Shown: one piece after another, positions 7,037-13,902 of the stretch
Numbering within the stretch: the stretch's first letter is position 1
How the letters are laid out: each line of letters opens with the position of its first letter
NCBI RefSeq assembly: GCF_024692365.1
Contig: NZ_JAILMR010000004.1
Location: 1 to 54,165 of the forward strand
From: Ruminococcus sp.
GTDB lineage: Bacteria; Bacillota; Clostridia; Oscillospirales; Ruminococcaceae
Direction of reading: 5' to 3'
Length of the DNA stretch: 54,165 bases
Program-made: the position numbers and the translations under genes
The notes under the pieces: model-generated
The model's input: the letters and a program-made list of their open reading frames with translations, nothing else
Database searches by the model: none
Told to the model about the DNA's origin: nothing

Positions 7037-9172
7037 TCAGTTTTCTTTTAGTATGCCTTTATCTGATACAAGTTCAATATGTTTTGCAAAGTATGGGAAA
7101 GCTTCTTCGTTATGATCTATGACAACAATAGTCTTTCCTTTGGCTATCATTCCCATTAGAAACGATACAACACTATGTATCTCTGTTAAGCTCAGTCCCT
7201 TAAATGGTTCGTCAATGCCGAGAACATCAGCTCTTGAATTCCGCAGTTTAAGGAGCTTTATTCGTATATTCTCACCACCTGACAGGGTAGAAGTAGGCTG
7301 ACCAATAAGAAGATGTCCAAGAAGGATAGATGAAGCATCATGTAATGCATTAGTTATCTTAGGGTTAATGCTCTCGAAGAAATCAGCCGCTTCATCTACG
7401 GTCATTCTCCACACATCAAATATTGATTTCCCATTGATCTTATGCTTTATCAAATCCTTATTGAAGCCCGTACCTGAACAATCCGCACATTCAAGGCGTA
7501 ATACAGAGGTCTTTTCGCTTCCGTATTCGATATAGCCTGCGCCTAAGCAAGACGGACAGCACCCTTCGTTGCCTGTATTGTTAGAAAAATAGTTCTTATC
7601 TTTCTTGAATTTCTTTGCAAATGTGCTGAATATATCTGTTGCTATATCCAGTGAGGTAGCAACATTTGAATTTTTATTGCCTAATAGCGGACGCTGGTTT
7701 ACATAAGCATAGCTTTCAAAGAATTGTGGGAAATACTCTCTAATCAAAGTGGATTTTCCAATTCCCGATGCACCTGTGATTAGATTAAGGCAACCTTCTG
7801 AAAGTTCGATGTTCACTCCGTTATACTGATATATTCTGCTGTTAAGTACTACTCTTATCGGTGAGCCTTGTGCCTGTTCAGGCACTGGCAATGGAGTTTT
7901 CTGCATTGCAATATATTTCTGAACATCAATCAGATTTCCTCCATTTACACCGCTTTTTTCACCAAGAGCTACGATTGTACGAGCTGACTTTACAAATATA
8001 TCACTGTGATCAACGATGACGAGTGTATGCTTATGTGCAAGCTCTATGATGCTTTCGTAAATCTTTTTTCTTTCTTCGCCTGATAAACCACCTAACGGCT
8101 CATCAAGGACGATCAGAAGATCGGTCAACTGAGTATTGAACACCTGCACCATACGCAAACGTTGAAGCTCTCCACCTGATAGTGTCGGAATGGAACGATT
8201 AAAAAACAAATGACCAAGGTTAAAATCAATTGCTCTCTGTAAAAATGTGTCGATAATATCCAGTGCAAATGCTAAAGAAGTATTTTTGTTGGATTTTCTG
8301 ATGGATTTATTTATTTTAATTAAATCAGAAAAAGGAGTTGTCATGTACTCGCCAATAGACAAACCGCCGACTTTAATATGATCGTGAGAAGATGCGTATT
8401 TCTTTCCTTTACAACACGGACATACTGTATCGGAGTAATACTTATCACTTATTGTTGCTCCGACTATAAGCGGCTTTTGGAGCATAACCCCATAGAATTT
8501 TGTTGTACGGCTTGATTTGGAATTGACCTTATGATATAGAATCTGATATTTGTTTTTGCTTTCCCCGTATAAAAATTTGTGACGATCACTATCTGACAAT
8601 TCTCTGAATGTCTTTTCAGAATCAATGCCGACTTCTTCACAATACTTCACTATAATACTACGATAGAAGTCCTTATATCTATCCCAGCATCTAACGGGAT
8701 CATCTCGTAGTCTGGTGTTAAAACTGATCAGCTTGTTTACATCGAGTTCTTTCACCGTACCTAAGCCATGGCATTCTTCACATAGATTGCTTTCTTTATT
8801 GAGGACAAAGAAATCCTCACTAATACCTGATATGACAGAATAAATAAAGCCGATATAGCGGTTAATACCGAAATAAGTACCAATTGTTGATCGCATATTA
8901 TTGTTATAATTTGCCTGCTTCAATGGTACAGCGGCTACCATATTTCGATAGCCTTTGACTTTATATGTCGGATCGGAAGCGTTATCGGCAAACATAGACA
9001 TAAATTCATGCTGACCAATCTGTGCAACCGTATCATAAGCAAGCGAGGATTTACCGCTTCCTGATGGTCCGATTATAAGGTTGATGGTGTGCTTTTCAAG
9101 GCTAATATCAATGTTTTTGAGGTTGTTTGTTTCAATTCCCCATACATCAATAGTATCACTCACTTGCACCAC
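7037..9172 (-). CDS. UvrA-like ABC ATPase (short, stand-alone)
   Basis: A 711-residue soluble protein with two UvrA-type nucleotide-binding units. Unit 1 has Walker A GPSGSGKSS (35-43), a CEECHGLG half zinc module (131-138), CPCC (251-254), signature LSGGELQR (331-338) and Walker B LLIVLDEP (352-359). Unit 2 has GASGIGKST (467-475), CCPSCLGAGY plus CADCSGTGF zinc cysteines (538-570), LSGGENIR (630-637) and LGIDEP (651-656). Genuine UvrA is about 940 residues and carries UvrB-binding and insertion domains that are missing here, so housekeeping repair is unlikely. Shortened UvrA paralogues occur in producers of DNA-binding antibiotics as self-resistance factors. Its start overlaps the maturase by 17 bases, so it is made together with the peptide system; immunity or product handling is the favoured inference. 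Confidence 0.85.
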   Translation of the reverse strand: MVQVSDTIDVWGIETNNLKNIDISLEKHTINLIIGPSGSGKSSLAYDTVAQIGQHEFMSMFADNASDPTYKVKGYRNMVAAVPLKQANYNNNMRSTIGTYFGINRYIGFIYSVISGISEDFFVLNKESNLCEECHGLGTVKELDVNKLISFNTRLRDDPVRCWDRYKDFYRSIIVKYCEEVGIDSEKTFRELSDSDRHKFLYGESKNKYQILYHKVNSKSSRTTKFYGVMLQKPLIVGATISDKYYSDTVCPCCKGKKYASSHDHIKVGGLSIGEYMTTPFSDLIKINKSIRKSNKNTSLAFALDIIDTFLQRAIDFNLGHLFFNRSIPTLSGGELQRLRMVQVFNTQLTDLLIVLDEPLGGLSGEERKKIYESIIELAHKHTLVIVDHSDIFVKSARTIVALGEKSGVNGGNLIDVQKYIAMQKTPLPVPEQAQGSPIRVVLNSRIYQYNGVNIELSEGCLNLITGASGIGKSTLIREYFPQFFESYAYVNQRPLLGNKNSNVATSLDIATDIFSTFAKKFKKDKNYFSNNTGNEGCCPSCLGAGYIEYGSEKTSVLRLECADCSGTGFNKDLIKHKINGKSIFDVWRMTVDEAADFFESINPKITNALHDASSILLGHLLIGQPTSTLSGGENIRIKLLKLRNSRADVLGIDEPFKGLSLTEIHSVVSFLMGMIAKGKTIVVIDHNEEAFPYFAKHIELVSDKGILKEN

Positions 9173-10562
9173 TACCCTTCGTTATAAGTCTGTAAAGATC
9201 ATTTATGAAAAATTCAAGTGTCTTTTTAGAGTGTACACAAAAGCGTTCATCAATAGAGTGAATGGTGTTGCCAGGCTTTAAGTTCATGGCGTTAATCGGA
9301 CAACCACCGCCGCATATCCCAAGTGCAGGACATGAATAACATTCTTCATTATTCAGCGGAGTTAGCTTTGACCATTCTATAAAGGTCGGATCATCAATCG
9401 CTATGAAATCATCATCGGAGATATTTGATACAAAATACTTCTTATCGAATAAGCAGCCATGACAAATACCTACCTGACCGTTAGGTGAAACAACAATTTG
9501 TCCTCCGCCCGTTGCTCCGCAATCAGAAAAATAGACCGATGCTTTAGTAAATGCTTTCAGCTTTCGCATCATGCGATCTTCGTATATACCTCTTTTTCTC
9601 AGCTCGATAAATTCATCAATGATAAACTGAGCAGCAGTTTCGTTATAGCTTTGAGGCAAAACAAAAGTATCACTTGACATCATTATATTAAAACCAAGTG
9701 ATTTAATGCCGTAATCGTCAATCAATTTCAGAACATTTTGCGTATCCTTGACCGTTTCCTCACTTAGAGTAACGGATAAAGATACATTAACGCCTAACGC
9801 TTTGCACTTATCAAGTGTTTCAAGTATACGGCTGAAAACGGGATTGCCTGCTACATCGACACGCATAGCATTGGCTTCTTCTGTTACGCCGTCAATAGAA
9901 ATGGCTATGGATACTCCTAAATCCCGAAGCTCGATTATGCGTTCCTCGGTAAGAAGCAATCCGTTAGTAACCATAGATAACTCGGCATTTTTTAAGCATT
10001 TTTCGGAAGGGCGTAGACTGTTGATCTTGTTAGCTACATATTTTAGGACGGGATAGTTGACCATAGGCTCACCGCCGTAGAAAATGATAGCTGCTTGATT
10101 ATCTTCGGTATCAAGTCCAGATGCTTTCATCTGACGGATAAAAAACTCAATAGCCTTATCTGCTGTCTCAGTTGTCATATTCTCCAAAGAGAAATTATGC
10201 CGTTTATCCTTATCATTATTGCCTAAAAAGCAATACTTACAGGCAAGGTTACACTGTTCGCTCAGTATAAAATAGCAAATACTAATTGCAGGTTTAGGCA
10301 TACGAGATTTCACAAAGCGTAGTACCTTATCGTCCTCATCATCAGATTGAGTTAATATCTTCCACCTTGCAAGCTCTGCTACTTCTTTTGCGATGGATTC
10401 AGGTGCGTCACTTATCTGATTACAACAAGAGCTTGCAATCCAAGTTTGCAAGCTCTCGTAGGCATCTCGTGATAAGTACACAGGTTTCATTCTCAATGAG
10501 TGGTACAGAGCCACAGCATCTCCGACATCATACTCATGTGTAAAACGAGATATATTTACCAT
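9156..10562 (-). CDS. Radical SAM/SPASM peptide maturase
   Basis: A 468-residue enzyme with three parts. The N-terminal ~90 residues (DVGDAVALYHSLRMKPVYLS) match the peptide-recognition region common in RiPP maturases. The radical SAM barrel has the CxxxCxxC cluster site Cys104, Cys108, Cys111 (CNLACKYC) and GGEP at 163-166. The SPASM region has cysteines at 348, 367, 370, 408, 411, 417, 421 and 442, enough for auxiliary iron-sulphur clusters. Enzymes of this class cross-link cysteine or other side chains in small precursors, for example thioether links in sactipeptides and ranthipeptides. Two Cys-rich 52-54 residue peptides lie immediately upstream, the nearer overlapping the start by seven bases. 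It resembles the clostridial Cys-rich-peptide maturases, but subfamily cannot be fixed without a search. Confidence 0.92.
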   Translation of the reverse strand: MVNISRFTHEYDVGDAVALYHSLRMKPVYLSRDAYESLQTWIASSCCNQISDAPESIAKEVAELARWKILTQSDDEDDKVLRFVKSRMPKPAISICYFILSEQCNLACKYCFLGNNDKDKRHNFSLENMTTETADKAIEFFIRQMKASGLDTEDNQAAIIFYGGEPMVNYPVLKYVANKINSLRPSEKCLKNAELSMVTNGLLLTEERIIELRDLGVSIAISIDGVTEEANAMRVDVAGNPVFSRILETLDKCKALGVNVSLSVTLSEETVKDTQNVLKLIDDYGIKSLGFNIMMSSDTFVLPQSYNETAAQFIIDEFIELRKRGIYEDRMMRKLKAFTKASVYFSDCGATGGGQIVVSPNGQVGICHGCLFDKKYFVSNISDDDFIAIDDPTFIEWSKLTPLNNEECYSCPALGICGGGCPINAMNLKPGNTIHSIDERFCVHSKKTLEFFINDLYRLITKGSGASE

Positions 10563-10714
10563 TCAAACTCTCCGTCCTCGAACTCAGGAACAGCACGGCA
10601 AGAGCAGGCACAAGTGCAAGAGTTGCAAGCAACACAGGCACATTTAGCCATAGCCATATTCTGCTCGTTGATATTGCCGAACATTTCCATGTACATTTCA
10701 GTATTTGCGCTCAT
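10556..10714 (-). CDS. Cys-rich RiPP precursor peptide 2 (52 aa)
   Basis: A short gene translating to 52 residues with leader-like residues 1-24 (containing MYMEMFGNI), a core KCACVACNSCTCACSC with seven cysteines at 25, 27, 30, 33, 35, 37 and 39, and an acidic tail ending GEFEW. GGGAGGA lies inside the end of precursor 1, directly before the ATG, and the genes abut as TAAATG. Its own stop lies inside the maturase start (ATGGTAA), so the stoichiometry is coupled. It shares the Y..M.GNI leader element, the CxCxCxC core and the FEW tail with precursor 1, so the two are clear paralogues. Alternating CxC spacing would suit thioether or other cysteine cross-links. The exact modification is unknown. 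Confidence 0.85.
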   Translation of the reverse strand: MSANTEMYMEMFGNINEQNMAMAKCACVACNSCTCACSCRAVPEFEDGEFEW

Positions 10715-10879
10715 TTAGAATTCCTCCCATTCAAAAGTCTCATCTTCTCTTTTGCTACAAGAACACTTGCAGCTGCACTTGCAACCAGTACATTGACCGA
10801 TGCAAGAAGCAGCGTTCATGAACTCGTCTGCAATGTTGCCCAGCATCATCGAATAAGCATTAGTGTCATACGAAATCAT
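10715..10879 (-). CDS. Cys-rich RiPP precursor peptide 1 (54 aa)
   Basis: The first gene of the cargo operon encodes 54 residues. The leader-like part has NAYSMMLGNI. The core CIGQCTGCKCSCKCSC has seven cysteines at 26, 30, 33, 35, 37, 39 and 41. The tail is acidic and ends ETFEWEEF. GGAGC lies ten bases before the ATG, and a TTGACT/TAATAT promoter lies 65-93 bases upstream. The stop is directly followed by the ATG of precursor 2. Conserved ends with a diverged but Cys-aligned core are typical of paired substrates of one maturase. No exporter or leader peptidase gene is visible in the element, so release from the cell, if any, would rely on host functions. Confidence 0.85.
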   Translation of the reverse strand: MISYDTNAYSMMLGNIADEFMNAASCIGQCTGCKCSCKCSCSKREDETFEWEEF

Positions 10880-10943
10880 AGTCAACGCTCCTTATAGATT
10901 ATTTTATAGCACTTAGCGAGCCAAGATACTACAATACAATTAT

Positions 10944-10972
10944 ATATTAGCACAAAAATTGGAAAAAGTCAA
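10944..10972 (-). promoter_or_regulatory. Promoter of the peptide-maturase-UvrA operon
   Basis: On the minus strand TTGACT (10967-10972), a 17-base spacer and TAATAT (10944-10949) lie 65-93 bases before the precursor 1 ATG. An AT-rich leader follows with no obvious regulator gene nearby. Confidence 0.65.
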
Positions 10973-11240
10973 TATCTCGATACTCACGAAATATTCCATA
11001 TCATAAAATATTGCACAAAAGCGTTGAAATATCAGCGGATTGTGGCGATTTAAGTGATTTGGGGTACAATTATTAAGACCTAAGTTGAATCTACAAATAT
11101 AGCGTAAATATGCGGATAATCGAGCTTTTGTGAATGTCTCGAAAGTATCGAATGATTCACAAGTGTTTCAAGGCGAAAACTAAAATTTGTGCAAAATCAC
11201 AACATAAAGTATGACGGATTTAATATTAACAATCGTAAAC

Positions 11241-11269
11241 TTGACAACCGCAATAAAATGCGCTATAAT
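11241..11269 (+). promoter_or_regulatory. Outward-facing consensus promoter at the right end
   Basis: TTGACA (11241-11246), a 17-base spacer and TATAAT (11264-11269) form a perfect sigma-A promoter pointing out across attR. No gene follows on this strand before the xylanase at 12544; transcripts would meet the hairpin at 11502-11527. In an excised circle they would cross attP and meet the terminator at 245-286. Confidence 0.7.
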
Positions 11270-11280
11270 CAGTATGTCCG

Positions 11281-11300
11281 TTGGCAACACAATGGCAACA
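11281..11300. promoter_or_regulatory. Candidate arm-binding sites, right end
   Basis: TTGGCAACAC and ATGGCAACA (TGGCAAC at 11282 and 11293, 11 bases apart) repeat the spacing of the left-end pair at 180 and 191, which supports a shared protein-binding function at both ends. Confidence 0.6.
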
Positions 11301-11400
11301 AAAAATCAGATACTCCAAATCTGACAGACAACTGAGATAATAGAGATACCACGAGCGATAAAACTTAACTCGAACTGGTTAAGATTACGGTTCAAGGAGC

Positions 11401-11414
11401 GAGTGGGAATAATA
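11401..11414. repeat. attR core (direct repeat copy 2)
   Basis: Identical to 110-123. Sequence to its right (GGCAAAATC...) is taken as the original guaA downstream flank, including the terminator at 11502. Confidence 0.85.
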
Positions 11415-11501
11415 GGCAAAATCACCGAACAGTGCTATATTAAAGCATTTCAATCTTTTTATATTTACCACTAGTACCAAAATCGTACTAATACAAAAAT
11501 C

Positions 11502-11530
11502 AGCGGGCTTGATCATTCAAGCCCGCTTTA
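11502..11530 (+). terminator. Displaced original guaA terminator
   Basis: AGCGGGCTTGA (11502-11512) pairs perfectly with TCAAGCCCGCT (11517-11527) over a four-base loop and is followed by a weak T-rich stretch (TTTATTTC). It lies 88 bases after attR, where the guaA transcript would have ended before insertion. Confidence 0.7.
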
Positions 11531-11538
11531 TTTCAGCC

Positions 11539-11569
11539 AGAAAGGACAGCCCCAAAAGCTGTCCTTTCT
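11539..11569. terminator. Hairpin after the MerR gene
   Basis: A 12-base perfect inverted repeat (11539-11550 and 11558-11569) lies between the guaA terminator and the end of the minus-strand MerR gene. There is no strong T tract on the minus strand, so termination efficiency is uncertain. Confidence 0.55.
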
Positions 11570-11575
11570 TCATTA

Positions 11576-12307
11576 TCACTTATTACCGATATAAGCCCTT
11601 ATCGCCTTAGTCACAAACTCCGCCGTACCTGTGCCGCCTGCTTTGTCGATATTCTGCCTGAATTCGTCGCTTGCGGAATACATCTGCCCCAGTGACATCA
11701 GCATTTCATCGGTGCAGTTGTAGTAGTTATCAGTGATATACTTTTGCAACGCCTTCACTTTTTCCACCACTTCTGTACTTTCTGCCGAACCGCCTTTCAG
11801 CTTGCCAAAATCTGAGAATACTTCCATCAACCCTGTGGCAATGTTCTTCTCGTCCTCCTTGGTACGCTTGCTGCTTTTCTTGGCATACTCCTCGTACTCC
11901 TTGGTATCGCCCCATTCAGCCTTGGCACGTTCGGTATACTCTTCTATCTTGCTTGTATCAAATGCTTTAAAATCCATAATATCTTCTCCTTTGTCTTTTA
12001 TCTCACGGGCTAACCCGATTATCGCTTCAAGCCTTTGTTTTTTCAGCGTAAGCAGTTCTATCTGCTGGCTGAGTGCTTTCTTCCTGTCAAAATCGGGAGC
12101 TTCAAGTATGGCTTTGATATCGCCGAGGGAAAATTCCAGCTCGCGGAAAAGAAGTATCTGCTGCAAACGTTCCAGCGCCGTATCGTCATACAGCCTGTAA
12201 CCCGCCTCCGTGCGCATCGCAGGCGTCAGCAGACCTATCTTGTCGTAATATTGAAGGGTGCGTATACTCACCCCTGTCAGCTTGCTTACCTCATTGACTG
12301 TTTTCAT
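11576..12307 (-). CDS. MerR-family regulator with TipAS effector domain
   Basis: A 243-residue regulator. Residues 1-70 are a MerR winged helix (NEVSKLTGVSIRTLQYYDKI), 75-110 a dimerising coiled coil and about 115-243 a TipAS-type globin-like domain (ending AEFVTKAIRAYI) that in TipA-like proteins binds drug-like ligands. Such regulators activate promoters with over-long spacers by untwisting the DNA. The gene's own promoter has exactly that form: a 19-base spacer with a 13-base dyad. No drug efflux or resistance gene lies next to it in the window, so the main target may be itself or be elsewhere. Full length and intact. Confidence 0.92.
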   Translation of the reverse strand: MKTVNEVSKLTGVSIRTLQYYDKIGLLTPAMRTEAGYRLYDDTALERLQQILLFRELEFSLGDIKAILEAPDFDRKKALSQQIELLTLKKQRLEAIIGLAREIKDKGEDIMDFKAFDTSKIEEYTERAKAEWGDTKEYEEYAKKSSKRTKEDEKNIATGLMEVFSDFGKLKGGSAESTEVVEKVKALQKYITDNYYNCTDEMLMSLGQMYSASDEFRQNIDKAGGTGTAEFVTKAIRAYIGNK

Positions 12308-12332
12308 TAGCCTTACCTCCTCGTGTGATATT

Positions 12333-12363
12333 ATTATAAACTATTACGCAGCGTAAGAGTCAA
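12333..12363 (-). promoter_or_regulatory. MerR-type promoter with 19-base spacer and dyad
   Basis: On the minus strand TTGACT (12358-12363) and TATAAT (12333-12338) are 19 bases apart. The spacer holds the palindrome TTACGCAGCGTAA (12344-12356). This is the standard architecture for MerR control and marks the operator of the gene at 11576-12307. Confidence 0.85.
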
Positions 12364-12485
12364 GTTTCTTCCGAGTGATTTGTATATATCCACAATTTCA
12401 GTAATAATCCAGCTTTGTCAGAATGTTGAATATTTACAAATAAATGTTAAGAAGATACAATATCCAATTAAATGGAAAAAAGTGG

Positions 12486-12514
12486 TTGAACTATTCAGAA
12501 TAGTATGCTATAAT
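12486..12514 (+). promoter_or_regulatory. Promoter of the GH10 xylanase gene
   Basis: TTGAAC (12486-12491), a 17-base spacer and TATAAT (12509-12514) lie 30 bases before the start codon. AAGGAGG follows at 12530. Confidence 0.75.
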
Positions 12515-12543
12515 ATGAAAAACAAATAACAAGGAGGTATATC

Positions 12544-13596
12544 ATGAGCAATATCCTGTCACTTGCAAAAAGCTACGAAAAGTATTTCAAGATAGGTGCG
12601 GCGGTCGCCTGCGGAAATATCGACAGCTACACTGAAGTCCTGCGGGGACATTTCAACAGTGTCACCCCCGAGAATGAGATGAAGTACATCTCTACAGAAC
12701 CCGAGGAGGGCAAGTTCACTTTCGGTGATGCGGACAAGATCTTCGATACTGCGAGGGATCTTAGCATCAAGGTTCGCGCCCACGCCCCTGTATGGCACAA
12801 TCAGACGGGCGGTTGGATGTTCAAAGACGGCGAAAAAACTGCTTCTCCCGAACTTATCTATCAGCGTATAGATGCACATTCAAAAGCACTCTGCGAACGT
12901 TACAACGCCGATGTTTACGCATGGGACGTTGTGAACGAAGCTGTGACCGATGCTGTTCCCGAGGGTGCTGTAGGTGATGCGGCTATCTACCGCGACAGCG
13001 ATTATTTCAAGATATGCGGTGCTGACTTCATCGCGGCGGCATTCCGTTCAATGGACAAGTACTCCCCCAACGCACAGCTTTTCTACAATGATTACAACGA
13101 GTGCGACCCCGCCAAGCGCGGACGTATAGTCAGCCTGATAAAGCACCTGAAAGAACAGGGCTGCCGCGTGGACGGATTTGGTATGCAGCAACACTATTTC
13201 GGTTCTCCTGATTATGACGAGCTGAAACGCTCTATCGAGATATACGCGAAACTCGGTCTGCGCCTGCATATCACCGAACTTGACGTATCTATCATGGCGA
13301 CTTTCGGACACAACGTATTCCCGCCCAGTGCAGAGGATATCGAAAGGCTGAAAGCTTCACGCCCCGAGGATATCGCGGCGATAGAAGATATCTATCTCAA
13401 ACTTTTCGAGATATACCGCAGTTACAGCGATGTCATCGACTGCGTGACCACCTGGGGAGTAGCCGACGATTACACCTGGATGGACGGATTTGTTCCCCAT
13501 GACAACGCCCCCATTGTAAAACAGCACCCCCTGCTTTTCGATGTGAACCACACTCCGAAAGCCTGCGTATCAAAGCTAATAGCAGCGGCTAAATAA
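12544..13596 (+). CDS. GH10 endo-1,4-beta-xylanase, probably intracellular
   Basis: A 350-residue single-domain GH10 enzyme. The acid/base Glu132 is in DVVNEA, the nucleophile Glu245 is in HITELDVS, and typical GH10 motifs (VTPENEMKY near 40, RAHAPVWHNQ near 78, TTWGVADDYTWM near 302) are present. There is no signal peptide, carbohydrate-binding module or anchor. Start MSNILSLAKS follows an AAGGAGG site. Cytoplasmic GH10 enzymes usually finish imported xylo-oligosaccharides rather than attack insoluble xylan, so that role is inferred here. It has its own promoter and a strong terminator and so is monocistronic; no repressor gene is adjacent. Confidence 0.95.
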   Translation: MSNILSLAKSYEKYFKIGAAVACGNIDSYTEVLRGHFNSVTPENEMKYISTEPEEGKFTFGDADKIFDTARDLSIKVRAHAPVWHNQTGGWMFKDGEKTASPELIYQRIDAHSKALCERYNADVYAWDVVNEAVTDAVPEGAVGDAAIYRDSDYFKICGADFIAAAFRSMDKYSPNAQLFYNDYNECDPAKRGRIVSLIKHLKEQGCRVDGFGMQQHYFGSPDYDELKRSIEIYAKLGLRLHITELDVSIMATFGHNVFPPSAEDIERLKASRPEDIAAIEDIYLKLFEIYRSYSDVIDCVTTWGVADDYTWMDGFVPHDNAPIVKQHPLLFDVNHTPKACVSKLIAAAK

Positions 13597-13609
13597 ACAG
13601 ACGATAAAT

Positions 13610-13667
13610 CGAGCCCGCAAAGGGTCGGTATCATTGGATATCGGCTTAATTGCGGGCTCGTTTTTTT
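13610..13667 (+). terminator. Terminator of the xylanase gene
   Basis: CGAGCCCGCAA (13610-13620) pairs with TTGCGGGCTCG (13650-13660) and is followed by seven Ts. Confidence 0.9.
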
Positions 13668-13814
13668 GTTGTCCTTTGTTTATGTAACTATGATACTTCC
13701 CCAACATTAACCTAACAATTTCTCTGTATTAACCAAACATTAAAATTCACACTTTAATCTTGTACAAATTTAACAGTAATTTTTTGATAACTTGTCAGTT
13801 TTTCTTAAACTCTC

Positions 13815-13844
13815 TTGACAATTAATTCAACTTTATGTTATAAT
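13815..13844 (+). promoter_or_regulatory. Promoter of the GGDEF-EAL gene
   Basis: TTGACA (13815-13820), an 18-base spacer and TATAAT (13839-13844) lie in an otherwise AT-rich 240-base gap (13661-13902). AAAGGAGGAAC precedes the ATG. Confidence 0.75.
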
Positions 13845-13902
13845 TAGACAAACATATGATTAGCAGAACTTCACCAAAAGTATCTGCGGAAAGGAGGAAC
13901 TT

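Larger units (their letters stand above)
10980..11400. other. Non-coding right end of the element
   Basis: About 420 AT-rich bases without a convincing gene on either strand. They contain an outward promoter (11241-11269), two TGGCAACA arm-like motifs (11281-11300) and an imperfect CTTAAC...GTTAAG repeat just before attR. The stretch may encode a short RNA crossing the attachment site. Confidence 0.6.
110..11414. mobile_element. Integrative mobilizable element inserted at the 3' end of guaA
   Basis: A 14-base direct repeat (GAGTGGGAATAATA) lies at 110-123, over the guaA stop codon, and again at 11401-11414. Between the copies lie an XRE repressor, an excisionase-like gene, a tyrosine integrase, a MobC-like accessory protein, a RepA-like ATPase, a MobV relaxase and a minus-strand cargo operon. 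No VirB4, VirD4 or other conjugation channel genes are seen, so self-transfer is unlikely; mobilization by a resident conjugative element is the natural reading. The 3' end of guaA is a known integration hotspot in many bacteria. The cargo (7037-10879) looks more AT-rich by eye than the mobilization genes, suggesting a separate origin. Confidence 0.88.

Noticed and set aside
11340..11420. tRNA or tmRNA at the right attachment site
   Set aside because: A GGTTCAAGG-like stretch near 11390 suggested a T-loop, but no acceptor or anticodon stems can be folded; the guaA 3' end explains the site.
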